Shown here in pieces: positions 51,101 to 62,735 of a stretch of DNA of 64,000 nucleotides. The notes below the pieces were generated by a model. It did no database searches. It saw only the letters and a list, made by a program, of their open reading frames with translations, and was not told the origin of the DNA. The first letter of the stretch is position 1. Each line of letters opens with the position of its first letter. Made by a program: the position numbers and the translations under genes. Location: assembly GCA_040437565.1 (NCBI GenBank), contig JBDOQK010000049.1:210813-274812 (forward strand), given 5' to 3'. Source of the DNA: Albugo candida (taxonomy: Eukaryota; Oomycota; Peronosporomycetes; Albuginales).

Positions 51101-51185
51101 ATATACAACACGCACCAGATTGATTTTAACGTTGGGCATACGTTATTCAGATATCAGTCACGATACGATCTTGTACTGCTCACTG
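48169..51185. other. Sparse region upstream of the AA17-like gene with three gaps
   Basis: The gaps are 48773-48872 (flanks repeated over 130 bp, 48643-48772 and 48873-49002), 49894-49993 (no repeat seen) and 50570-50669 (54 bp repeated). A segment near 48680-48710 (ATGTAGAGGAGATGCTGATG) resembles 60740-60770, upstream of the paralogue, which suggests a shared promoter region. Only short ORFs are present and no gene was recognised. Confidence 0.4.
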
Positions 51186-52215
51186 CTATTTTGAAATTAT
51201 GGCTGCAAATGATGAACCTACAACCCTGATGAGAGCAGGATGGTCAGAGATTAGTATGCAGATCATTTCAACGTGATAACATGTGACGAACTGTTTGGAT
51301 TGGATTTGCCCTCGCAAGCACGATAGAGAAGTCATGTTTGGCCAGTTTGTCAAGTTGAAAGTGTCTCTAAGGAGTTCCTTGCATAAAATGTGTAGTAGCT
51401 GAATCATCAGTCTGGTAGCGTTTCTCTGAAAAGGATCTGGTGAGTTGTTTTGCGTCTGAACTATGAATTCATGTAAATAAGCCTTCATAGAAAAAGAACT
51501 GCCGCACTAAAGTCGAGGTTTCTCATCGGTAAAAACAGCTGTATGCAACTGTAATTCGTAGAGCGAGACAGGATTGAAAAGGGAATAAAGACGTTCTTGG
51601 GATACCCCAGAAAGCGCGATAGAAGAAGGTGTAATCTCCAGTGCGTACTCTGGTGATATTTTGTGAGCAAGGATCTTGGTTAGAATCACGCTGAATGACT
51701 ACCTTATGTCAAGCAAGATGTACAATTGCCGAAAAAGCTTCCCCACCTTTTGACGACTGCGGAAACATTTAGGGCCAATGCATTTTTACTGCTCCCTCGC
51801 GTCAGCATCAGAGATAAAAAAGCGAACGTCAAAGGCGTAGTGAAGGTTTTCTCTACGAGACAAACGCCCATATTTGGAAAAGAAAGTTGACCAGGCAACG
51901 CAAGGCCTGGACGTAGCTACGGTTGTGGCTCACGCATAGTATACACTTGATGCAGAATATATCGTAGTTCCTGATTGCAAAAGACACTTAAAAGCACCTT
52001 CCGCTTGTAAGGTTTCTATACTTGACTCGGTGGGCCGGGGTTTTGGGCATGGTAAAGATCAATAAAGTGACATACTCTTTCATAAAAAATATTCGGGTGG
52101 AGTGGTAAATGGCGCTAAATGCAATTAATTGAGTGAAATACAAGGAAGGAGGATTTTGTGCGTGTCTTGGCAAGCTAGAGATTAATACTAAACGTCTTAC
52201 CAGCATTTTCAAGGC
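51186..52215 (-). pseudogene. Possible decaying multi-exon gene, unrecognised
   Basis: Coding-like stretches follow each other on the minus strand. They include a hydrophobic start (KMLVRRLVLISSLPRH and YFTQLIAFSAIYHSTRIFFMKE), then ETLQAEGAFKCLLQSGTTIY, CVAWSTFFSKYGRLSRRENL, ISPEYALEITPSSIALSGVS and FQLDKLAKHDFSIVLARANP. Several intron-like breaks with CTAAY sites occur, but some would be only 26-33 nt long and one in-frame TGA remains. It is either a gene with a structure I cannot resolve or a pseudogene. A faint likeness to the ciliary membrane protein TMEM231 (AWSTF, ANPI) is too weak to name it. Confidence 0.3.
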
Positions 52216-54687
52216 TTTTAAATATAAGCAGCATCGAATTCAACGTTGTAGATTACGAAGTCTGCGCAAACCTAATAAACAATGAAGCCTGTTGCTGACG
52301 CCATAACTCCCATTGAAAAGAGGCGAAAGAATGATGTTGACTGCCTAGATCCTTAATTATACGCAACTGTATAAAAACATGGCAGATCTGATAGTCACAC
52401 ATCAAAGACCATTGCCTAGAAACCCCATTGACTATCTATGCATGAGGCACGTCTTGAATCCACAATATGATTATCTCACTATCTCTTCGGTTCGAAGGTT
52501 TGTGGCACCTCTTTAGTCACGCTGGGCCTCCTTTGACAATATATTCCGAGACAGCAAACTCCGAGAGATTCATAGCACTTCGAAGAATTATGTCGAGCCC
52601 ATGAAGTGGTGAAAAATGGATTAGAATCAACATTCTGGAGTCCCCATTCCGCAAAATTGCGAGAATTGACGAAGATGGTACGGAGGTAACAATAATGCAG
52701 CAACATGCCAACAATGTGGAGGTAAACAGCGATGACGGTATTTGTGATATTAAGAGGAGAAAACATGTCCGAGAAGGAGGAGTCACAAAATAAGGCGCTC
52801 CAGTGAGGTGTGGATGCGTTGCTCCTAGATACGAAGAATTAGGAGAGAAAGGTTTTGCTTTGGGTTTGACATTGATAACGCTTACACTAATCATTGGCTA
52901 GGCTGATGACGAACTTTGGAACTAATCATGAATTTAAACGATATTCCTTTCAGACCGGTAATTCCCATGTCAAGTGATACCTAACAAAAACAAAGAGTAA
53001 AAGTAGAGGCCTCACTTTGTTGTTGATACTGGCTAAGGGTGCCTGTAATGCTTGTCCATCATCACTACGCTGTCAGCGAGATTATCCTAGAAGCTCCTAG
53101 TAGTGCTCTCGATCAAGGTATAGCAATAGGCTTCTCACTTTCTGTTTCTTTCTTCTTCCGAACAATGACCTCCTCATCATATGATGCCATCATTGAAGTT
53201 GTTCTAACAAATTGCTATGTCAGTACCGATAGCATAAAGGGCGCACTACTAGCATTAAGTCGGTCTTGCCATTTGACTGAATTGGTCTCTTTTTTTTGTA
53301 CAATTCTTCAGAGAAGTGGATGTGGTCGAACGACTTCGAAATTATCTAAAATTGATCATCACCAGTTTGCCATCGATGCATCCAAGTCAAAAGTATGTGC
53401 AGGAGGTAATATAGTACCGGTCCAGTACACACGATACGATGGTATGCCATGTGAAAATTCAAACATGTAGGAGCGCTGGTCCCTTCCAGTTGCTTTTTTG
53501 TTCTTACACGGCAGAAGCTATGGTCATCTTGAAGAGAACGAAAGAAGGATACTGATGCTGACGAGTTCTTGTGCATGCGTCGACAATATCCTTCTTCGAG
53601 AGGGTCGTGTATCGAATCGATCGGATTTTTTAGTTGCACGACATCGTTGCACTGGAAGATCTTTTTATCATGCTACCTATATCTGGATTTGATAGTTCGC
53701 GCCAATTACGTTTGCGGTCACAATGAAAGATCACCTTTTTGGCACCTAGCTGTTCTGCATTAGGGCATGCGCAGCAGTGCTATTTATCGCAGAATTACAG
53801 ATGTTATACAAAAGACAATCGCACTTTTATTCCGCTGGGGGCAAGTGATAGTCATGCTGGTTCACTTTTCGTTGTATTGTTACCACATCGACAAGGGCCT
53901 GAACTACAAAAAGAGCTAATAGAGCCGGCTTGAAAATTAGATTATGGTGCGTAAATTCACTCGCACCTGTGAGAACGCACGATGACCAAATAGCCTCAAA
54001 TACATATTGCTATTACAAACGAAAGGAAAGTTTAATCACAGGCGTATACAATACGTCAATTTTAGCTGTCAAGACCCTTTGCCTGAGCTACCTACCGCTG
54101 ATATGAAATCTGAACTTTGGTTGATTAGTCAGCTTAGATGCGGAGATGGTAGAAAGCAACACTCTTCCGAATAGACCTTGTCTGTTGTTCTTAAATGGAT
54201 TGCGTACAGTAAATTTCTTACTCCTTCATGTCCATCAAACTTGCTCCTCAAATCTTGTCCTACGTAGCACAGAAATTCAATGATCTTAAGCATGTTATTT
54301 TGGAATATGTATGGAGAAATTTGATTCATGCATCAATCGAAGAGACTCGTTGTAATGTTTTACAATGCGAGAATAGAGTACACGACGCTACCTAGGTGAT
54401 TTACACGCCCAGATGTTGAAGTAGCCACAGGTACAACAATCTGTCCGAATAAGGTTGCTTCGCACAACGTCTCACAAGGTTTTTGTCAAAGTATTTGATT
54501 CCTTTTCATGCTTTGGTGATGTTCCCGAAACTAAGTGATATATCTGAACAAGCTTGGGAGGAAGCTAATAAATGACTAAAAGCGCAGTCTGCTTCGCGAA
54601 GTACTTCGTTTTGACATCGTATTGCACCCAGCATGCTTCTCCGAACACCAGGTTTCCCTAAGACCATAGTCAGCTAATTTGAGAAGA
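52216..54687. other. Region with unrecognised ORFs
   Basis: The minus ORFs 52479-52766 and 52517-52894 overlap each other. The plus ORF 53039-53470 (143 residues) has coding-like composition (YDAIIEVVLTNCYVSTDSIK). The plus ORF 53739-53933 ends in IPLGASDSHAGSLFVVLLPH. The last two could be exons of one gene. I recognise no family. Confidence 0.3.
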
Positions 54688-55759
54688 AATCTCAACTAGC
54701 TTGGATAGGTCTACGTGGGGAAGTCCAGATATCGTGCACTGGAATTTGTACAACCAAGTTGCTTTGATGGCTTGTTCCACATAAACGGGGTTCAAATGTA
54801 TTAAGTGGATGTAAACGTTTCTCGCGCAAACTCTTAAGTAGTAATTTTTCAAGCCGAAATTATGGCGTAATTTTTGTGCAACAGAAGTCACCTAGGGATG
54901 TTAGACTACACATCAATGAAGAAATCGATGATGATGTGAGCTTTCCATTTCGTACGAGTCTATGTGGCGTTTTAGAATTCGCAAAATCAGAGGCCTATAA
55001 ACCCGCGATCAAGGTATTGGGTTCTTTTGCTGTGACAGGCTGAGTTTGGAAGACCTGGTCGGATTTGAGTCGAATGACGCTGTGAATTTTACCTATCTTA
55101 CACATACTTCTGAAGTCGGACTGTTTATTTCGTAATTGTGATGTAATTACTTTGATGCATGAGAGAAACCCTCNNNNNNNNNNNNNNNNNNNNNNNNNNN
55201 NNNNNNNNNNNNNNNNNNNNNNNNNNNNNNNNNNNNNNNNNNNNNNNNNNNNNNNNNNNNNNNNNNNNNNNNNAATCTCAACTAGCTTGGATAGGTCTAC
55301 GTGGGGAAGTCCAGATATCGTGCACTGGAATTTGTACAACCAAGTTGCTTTGATGGCTTGTTCCACATAAACGGGGTTCAAATGTATTAAGTGGATGTAA
55401 ACGTTTCTCGCGCAAACTCTTAAGTAGTAATTTTTCAAGCCGAAATTATGGCGTAATTTTTGTGCAACAGAAGTCACCTAGGGATGTTAGACTACACATC
55501 AATGAAGAAATCGATGATGATGTGAGCTTTCCATTTCGTACGAGTCTATGTGGCGTTTTAGAATTCGCAAAATCAGAGGCCTATAAACCCGCGATCAAGG
55601 TATTGGGTTCTTTTGCTGTGACAGGCTGAGTTTGGAAGACCTGGTCGGATTTGAGTCGAATGACGCTGTGAATTTTACCTATCTTACACATACTTCTGAA
55701 GTCGGACTGTTTATTTCGTAATTGTGATGTAATTACTTTGATGCATGAGAGAAACCCTC
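54688..55759. other. 100-N gap with 486-bp duplicated flanks
   Basis: Gap 55174-55273; flanks 54688-55173 and 55274-55759 are the same. The sequence itself holds no recognised gene, only a minus ORF seen in both copies. Confidence 0.9.
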
Positions 55760-55922
55760 GTTTCGCTCGGTAAGTCTGTCGCTCGATGATTTAAAGTGAC
55801 TGGTCATCTCGCAAGTCTTATTCCATCGGAGAAAAGTAAACACGCTGTCCAGAATCATTGCTGGAATAGTATTGTGCCTCTGTTTGTTATATGATGTGTT
55901 AGCACTCAGAGTCTTGATAATA

Positions 55923-57620
55923 TTAGTCGAACTCATCTTCGTCGTCGTTACCGTCGTCAGCATCTCCATCTTCGTCAAACAAAGCATCCAAAATCTAGTC
56001 AGAAAAAATAAGGCATTCGATGAAATGCACACTGGATATAACGGCAATACCGTGTCATTTTCACTCAATGCCTCTTCCACATAAGTCATAAATGATTCGT
56101 ATGCGTCACTACCTTCTCCTTGATGTCCTGCCACGTCTAAGAGCTGCTGATACATCTGCAGCATATCATGAGAAGCGCAATCAAGATCTTCAGAGTCTCA
56201 TATCAGCAGTAAAATTCTTTGTACATCGAAGGAGAATTCCACATTTTGGACCCGGGCATGCTCTAATAAATCAGTCGCCACCAAATAATCGCAGCGCTTG
56301 ACCAGTGCCATCAAAACAGGATGGTACAATCGCTCTGTTGGGATTACTTCTTTTTCTATGTTTGAGCAATTAGTAGCATTAGTATTGCTGAACACGACCN
56401 NNNNNNNNNNNNNNNNNNNNNNNNNNNNNNNNNNNNNNNNNNNNNNNNNNNNNNNNNNNNNNNNNNNNNNNNNNNNNNNNNNNNNNNNNNNNNNNNNNNT
56501 AATCGCAGCGCTTGACCAGTGCCATCAAAACAGGATGGTACAATCGCTCTGTTGGGATTACTTCTTTTTCTATGTTTGAGCAATTAGTAGCATTAGTATT
56601 GCTGAACACGACCCTCATCTGGCAAACCTGCAGATAATTCTCGAATGATATCCACAGCTTCCTCGAGCATGTTAGCCTGTACTAACGCTTCCAGAATACC
56701 GCTATAAGCCTGTAAATCCAGTAATATTCCGAATTGTGATGCTTCATCATAAATTTCCATGGCCTCCTTCAGCATGTCATGACGTAGACAGCCATCCACT
56801 ACATAGATAAAGGCCAGTTTTGTGTAATCATCCGCTTTGAATCTGGCGTTTCGGAACGAATTGCGTAGAATCTCCAGGGCACTTTGAACGTGCGAGCCAG
56901 TTTCGCTTTTCGCAAGAAGAATCACCAGCTTTTGAGAAATTTTGTCATTTGGATGCTCAGGAAGTCGTTCAAAGAATCGTAGCGCTTTGACAAAATCACG
57001 GTTGGCGATAATCAAGTCCAGATTCTGAGCAAGATTTGTTTCCTCGCACACTTGTACTCGAGGAGACNNNNNNNNNNNNNNNNNNNNNNNNNNNNNNNNN
57101 NNNNNNNNNNNNNNNNNNNNNNNNNNNNNNNNNNNNNNNNNNNNNNNNNNNNNNNNNNNNNNNNNNNCTTCAGCATGTCATGACGTAGACAGCCATCCAC
57201 TACATAGATAAAGGCCAGTTTTGTGTAATCATCCGCTTTAAATCTGGCGTTTCGGAACGAATTGCGTAGAATCTCCAGGGCACTTTGAACATGCGAGCCA
57301 GTTTCGCTTTTCGCAAGAAAAATCACCAGCTTTTGACAAATTGTGTCATTTGGATGCTCAGGAAGTCGTTCAAAGAATCGTAACGCTTTGACAAAATCAC
57401 GATTGGCGATAATCAAGTCCAGATTCTGAGCAAGATTTGTTTCCTCGCACACTTGTACTCGAGGAGACGCTGATGAAAAAAGAAGTTTGCGTTGTCGATG
57501 GAAATCATTCACACCCGAGTAACTAATCATAAAGTAGCATCTATGCTCAGATCTTAGTAATTGTTTTCCAGGTTGGCCAAAACGAGCTTCATTTAAGAAC
57601 GATAATATTCTCATCGCCAA
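55923..57620 (-). CDS. PPR-like (pentatricopeptide) protein, probably mitochondrial
   Basis: PPR proteins bind organelle RNA through stacked 35-residue helical pairs. After merging three contig overlaps the minus strand gives four exons. Exon 1 starts at 57620 and ends before a 43-nt intron (donor GTCGTG, branch ACTAAT). Exon 2 ends at 56225, exon 3 is 56155-56051, and exon 4 is 55994-55923. The sum is 304 residues in frame. The N-terminus MAMRILSFLNEARF and the following Arg-rich stretch could be a mitochondrial presequence. Helical repeats follow: NRDFVKALRFFERLPEH, VQSALEILRNSFRNA, MLKEAMEIYDEASQFGILLD and MLEEAVDIIRELS. The C-terminus is an acidic ALFDEDGDADDGNDDEDEFD. The specific RNA target is unknown. 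Confidence 0.75.
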
Positions 57621-57781
57621 AACTACTGTAATCTTCTAGATATAANNNNNNNNNNNNNNNNNNNNNNNNNNNNNNNNNNNNNNNNNNNNNNNNNNNNNNN
57701 NNNNNNNNNNNNNNNNNNNNNNNNNNNNNNNNNNNNNNNNNNNNNCTCATCGCCAAAACTACAGTAATCTTCTAGATATAA
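56286..57781. other. Three 100-N gaps with duplicated flanks in the PPR gene
   Basis: The gaps are 56400-56499 (114 bp repeated), 57068-57167 (301 bp: 56767-57067 and 57168-57468) and 57646-57745 (about 36 bp). The 301-bp copies differ at several single bases, so they look like two alleles. Confidence 0.88.
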
Positions 57782-58959
57782 GCGTGCTCACCCAGTAATT
57801 ATTTATTTGTATCCAGCTGTACTGAAGGTAATATCATTGAGACAAATATGTAGAGATCTGTAGCCCGGGTGCGAGTTTACATGATACAATAACTTCTGAT
57901 TCGTCAAAGCCGTATTTTTCATTTCAGAACAACTTACGGAAATTTACGATGCAAATAACTTCAGGACAGGGTAAGATCAGTGCCATCTCTATCATTTGTC
58001 CATTGATGCAAAGTCAAGTTCAGAAAATGTCGTAGGTATATTATTACCTGCTTGGTTAGAATCAAAAAATCAATTGATTTGCTACTACTTTCTAGAGCAG
58101 AAATAAGTCTAGCGTATTCTCGTTCACAATCGCTTTACTCATTGTAATACAATCTCGTGGCGCAAGCTTGTAAATAAAAATGCGGAAACGTGGTGGGAAC
58201 CAGCTCATATTCCAGGAGTTGACGCCGGTGAAGAGTGTCATAAAATATATGAGGACGTGCAAACCCATTGAGGTGTACATTGTCGACAAAGATTTTGAAA
58301 CGTCTTCGTTTTACATCAAAAGATCTCAAGAAGACAGCTTACCTCGTCAACGAGGTTGCCAACAACATCTACTCAATGACTCTTCTGTCACTACCAAAAA
58401 ATTCTTACCACCTGTGTCACGATTCCAGAGAATGCACCATCTCTCATCATTATATGTCATTATGAGTGGTAGTTGTAGGAAGTTATGCTTCACAATAGAT
58501 AATGCTAGGTAGGGCCATGCCATATCATTCTGTACAAGCTTCCAGACAATACTTCATTATAGTGTTTGCAAGCTAAACATGATCGAAGGTACGGGTCTCG
58601 TATAAATTATACAAATAAGGTTGCGTCATGCGTATACATCATTAGGAATAGTCTGCTTTTGAGTCTTTATGTACGATATTCGTCAACTGTAGTTCGCACA
58701 GATGATGGTGATCTTCTCTAGTAGTCATAAATAAAGTAATTTCAGCTTTAGAAGTACGCATTCACGTCCAGAATATGAGCGAGCTTTAACAAGTTATAGG
58801 TCATATAAACTAACCGATAACCCACGCTTCGGGAACTGTTAGACAAAATTCTACTCTCACCACGCATGTTGCCCGCTACAGCTGTTAATCTTTTGCTGAA
58901 GTTAGTAGTGTTGCTCTACACAATAATATATTTGCGCTGATTAGAGTCTTGTAGGCTGT
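57782..58959. other. Intergenic region upstream of the PPR gene
   Basis: The plus ORF 58180-58512 (110 residues) has no known motif. Nothing else was recognised. Confidence 0.35.
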
Positions 58960-59275
58960 TTAACATATCGTACATGATTCTTCATATACCAGGGAGTAAC
59001 TGGTTTTTATACATGCTATGTTGAACGCGCGGACGAACTGCAAGTGCCGTACAAGGCCAGATACGAGAAGCTTGGCACATTGCAAAGAAACCTTTGTCTT
59101 TAACTGATGCGATAACCCGAAAGTATTTACAATGCTAATTGATGAAGTAATAGGCATGAAACACAAAAATCAAGGNNNNNNNNNNNNNNNNNNNNNNNNN
59201 NNNNNNNNNNNNNNNNNNNNNNNNNNNNNNNNNNNNNNNNNNNNNNNNNNNNNNNNNNNNNNNNNNNNNNNNNNN

Positions 59276-60338
59276 CCTTACCCACCATTGACACCTCAGG
59301 TTTTTGCTTCGCTGGAGCTTTTTCAACATCCTTTTCCTTTGTGCTCGTGTTGTCATTTATTTTCTTGTGATTCGAGCCTCCACTTTCCGGTGGGTTGGAC
59401 GTCGGCCCTCCACTTCCCGGTGGGTTCAACGTCAGTCCTCCACTTTTCGGCGTGTTGTGATTCGACCCTCCACTTTTCGGCGTAATGGGACTCGAGCCTC
59501 CATTTCCCGGCGTAGTGGGATTCGAGCCACCATTTCCCGGCGTAGTGGGATTCGAGCCTCCATTCCCCGGCGTAGTGGGAGTCGAGCCTCCATTCCCCGG
59601 CGTAGTGGGATTCGAGCCTCCATTTCCCGGCGTAGTGGGAGTCGAGCCACCATTTCCCGGAGTAGTGGCATTCGAGCCTCCACCATTCGGCGGACACCTT
59701 AGGTTATATTCACCGGACGTTCCTGGGCTAGCATTCTCATCGATGTTGAGATAATATACATAGACCTGGCTATTTCCTTCCGCTTTTGATTGTGATGCCG
59801 TCCAAAATAATTGCAAGGTCTTAGCCTTAGCGCACCAACTAGTGTTTGTTAGATCAATTTTAGCCAAGCCCTTGTTTCCAGGGTTGTTAATATCCTGGAA
59901 ATTCTTGAAAACCATGATACGAATGTCATCGCAATAAACTTCAGCAGCTCCTACGTGTATGACACCTTCAAGAAAAGAACCTCTTCTCCTTCCAAAATAA
60001 ATGTTCTTAGGAAATTTGACAGGTGCACCGTTTTTATCACATTGACCGGTCTCGAAGTTGCCTCCATTCGTTGGCACTGCATACTTTTGTATAATCTCTT
60101 TGACACTGAGTGTGTTGGGATCCCAGACAGACTTGAACATTTCATAATTTCTATCCGTTCCGGTTTCTGGGAATTTCGTGCCTTTGAAAACTTTTCCAAA
60201 ATCAACTCTTCCAACAAAAAGACTTTTCTTCTTTATATCTTTTTGTGCGCAAGCTGGGCAATATACAGTCCCGTGGCTCTGCGCAACGCTGAGCAGTTTC
60301 GATAAAAGTAGAAATGAGAAGATAGTTCTATATGCCAT
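59276..60338 (-). CDS. Secreted AA17-like lytic monooxygenase with Thr-Pro-Gly repeat tail (partial)
   Basis: This is a paralogue of the gene at 47.2 kb. It starts MAYRTIFSFLLLSKLLSVAQS, a signal peptide that leaves His1 of HGTVYCPAC. The second His, mature position 107, stands in IHVGAAEVYCDDIRIM. KAKTLQLFWTAS and QVYVYYLNI follow. Conserved shared blocks are FNNPGNKG-like INNPGNKG and a C-x2-C pair after His1. The tail has about ten units of a 10-residue repeat of the type TTPGNGGSNP, then Lys-rich sequence (KEKDVEKAPAKQKP). The 3' end runs into the gap 59176-59275, so the stop codon is not seen. There is no intron. The Met at 60338 gives a clean signal peptide; six codons upstream are also open. 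Function as a pectin-active LPMO is inferred. Confidence 0.75.
59395..59695 (-). repeat. 30-bp tandem repeat in the AA17-like gene
   Basis: About ten tandem units of 30 bp encode TPGNGGS(N/S/T)PT-type decapeptides. The central units are nearly identical and the outer ones have diverged. Antisense ORFs across it are by-products of the repeat. Confidence 0.9.
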
Positions 60339-62644
60339 TGATGAACAGGCTGTCAAATCAGGAATGCGTTACTGCGATCAAACCGCCCCATATGTGTAAA
60401 GAACACCTGAAAGGACACGAGTCCACCTACCTGCGTGTCGTGAGAAACCCTCATAATTCCTGAGTAAGAGGTATCGCGTCTTTTCTTGACCAGCTAATTT
60501 TGTGATATCTTGGTGTCACAGTACTGTTGAGTAGGTGCTGATAGTGATACAGCTATTTATTCTATCGACGTGGCAAGACAGAATTTGATACAAAAGCGCT
60601 TTGCGATGACTAGCTTTTCTGACCACATTAGTTGTATGCCCTCACTTTACATACACCCCGACACTTGATGACATCAAAGCGATCAGGTTTATAAAGGTAT
60701 TGCCACATAATCTGGTCTCAATCTGGTGTCAAATGTAGAGAAGCTGCCCATGCTGAGTGCTGATGCTGATGCTGATGCGTCTCACCAGAGACATCATCAC
60801 AAAGCTGAGCTGTGTTGTTAAGTTATGTGAACATTTTCACATTGTCGCGTGGCGATAGAGAAGAAAAGGCATGTACAGAAAAGAGTATTGTGTACTATAT
60901 GTACAGCTACTAGTCTGATGAGAACATCCCGTCAAATTCACGCTTCGGCAGACANNNNNNNNNNNNNNNNNNNNNNNNNNNNNNNNNNNNNNNNNNNNNN
61001 NNNNNNNNNNNNNNNNNNNNNNNNNNNNNNNNNNNNNNNNNNNNNNNNNNNNNNGTGAACATTTTCACATTGTCGCGTGGCGATAGAGAAGAAAAGGCAT
61101 GTACAGAAAAGAGTATTGTGTACTATATGTACAGCTACTAGTCTGATGAGAACATCCCGTCAAATTCACGCTTCGGCAGACATTAGTTGGATATGACGTC
61201 AATTTTTCCTTTTCTGAGGGACAGTGTCCAGTGTAATGGGTATGGTGATTGTACATTTTTTTATTACTTTTACCGATGCTAAAAATAATGCCACGCTCGT
61301 CGATACGAGTGATATAATGATTCAAAGATCAGATAGAACATTCTGAGTCAATTCCAAAACAAATTATAGTAGAAACACCGTGGTTCAATTGATCAAATTG
61401 AAGGATAATGATTTCTACTTCGCAAGTTTCGGAAATTTCTGGCAGGACAGGAAGAGCTAAATACCTAATAATGGGTGAATGCAGTCAAAGTATTTGTGAC
61501 CCTATGAAGCAATACTATGGAATGATACACTTAATAGTAAAGTCTTTAATGATTGACTGTGCGCAATATTGTGGAGACATAGCACGTTCATTTGAATTCG
61601 AGTCCCATAAAACGCTCTATTTACTTAAGCCCGAGTTTGTTTATTCAAGGACTACCAGGTACATACACAAAGTGTGCTATATATGAACTGGTTTTATGGA
61701 CAATGTGAGACCGGCATATGAAGCCAATGGTTTTTATCGATGCTGTGGGGATCATTTTGAAGCGACGGAAATGTAATACAATGGATAAGCAGGCACTTTC
61801 TCTTATCTTACTTGACTGGGAGGACACTCCGCATTTTTCAGGTTCCTCACCTTTATAACCTTGAAACTGGGCAATCCAGCCAACAAATCTCAAGTAGAGC
61901 ACAACTTCTCATTTTGAGTTTGCACCGTTTGGTCAAGATAAATCGGTTTCTCGCATACCTGATAAGTGATTTGATATACGAAAGGCGTTGACTCAGGGTG
62001 TGAATCTCAACGGTCGTTTGGTACTTTAAAGCGCGTGTACACTATTGAAATATAAAAAAAGACGATTTCATGCACCTCGCTCGTTTATAATATACTGTGT
62101 GAGTTGTGCAAAGCTGCTGGTCACACTGACATTTATCCTTGGTAAATGTGCACGACGTATAAAGTTGATCTTGGTATTTCCTGCCAAGCGCCTTTGATCA
62201 TGTCAGAATCATTCATTCATTGATACAAAGATTATCCGTGAAAAAAACTTTCTTTTTAGATTTTCGATACAAATCAACCTACGAAATGAGTTCTTCGAAT
62301 GGTCCCAGATGAAGTGCAGTGGCCACTTAGATAAGCTCTCGCTCCTACAAAATCTTGATGCTATCTGTATCCTGAAATAACAGATACAATCTGCTCACTC
62401 TCAGGTTTACCTATTCCGGTTTGTTTATAATCTGCTATATTCATACTTCGAGTGTCACAATGTCGATGATACCCCAGCAAATATTTGCTAGTCCAAAGTA
62501 ATTTTAAAGTTGGTTGAAGCCCGGTGTATTTGATAAATCTATAGTAAGAACTTCGAAATAGCGCTCAGATGCGCACTGGATCAGGTAGCTTTCATGTGCT
62601 AAAATAACAAGAGCTAGAAGGCAACATTTACTTCTTGGTAACTT

Positions 62645-62735
62645 CTGTTGAAGAAAGTCGGATAAGTTCAGAAAGTCGGATAAGTTCAGAAAAAAGTCGG
62701 CTAAGATCGGAAGAGTCGGATAAGATCAGATCATT
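62645..62735. repeat. Short tandem repeat, about 17-18 bp units
   Basis: Four to five units of the form AGTCGGATAAGTTCAGAA run in tandem, with variants (GCTAAGATCGGAAG). This stretch is present in copy B and not seen in copy A. Confidence 0.8.

Noticed and set aside
59395-59695. CRISPR-like array
   Set aside because: The units are contiguous with no spacers, and they encode an in-frame peptide repeat in a eukaryotic gene.
59304-59754. Repetitive plus-strand ORFs (for example PPFPGVVGFE repeats)
   Set aside because: They are antisense frames of the 30-bp repeat in the AA17-like gene.
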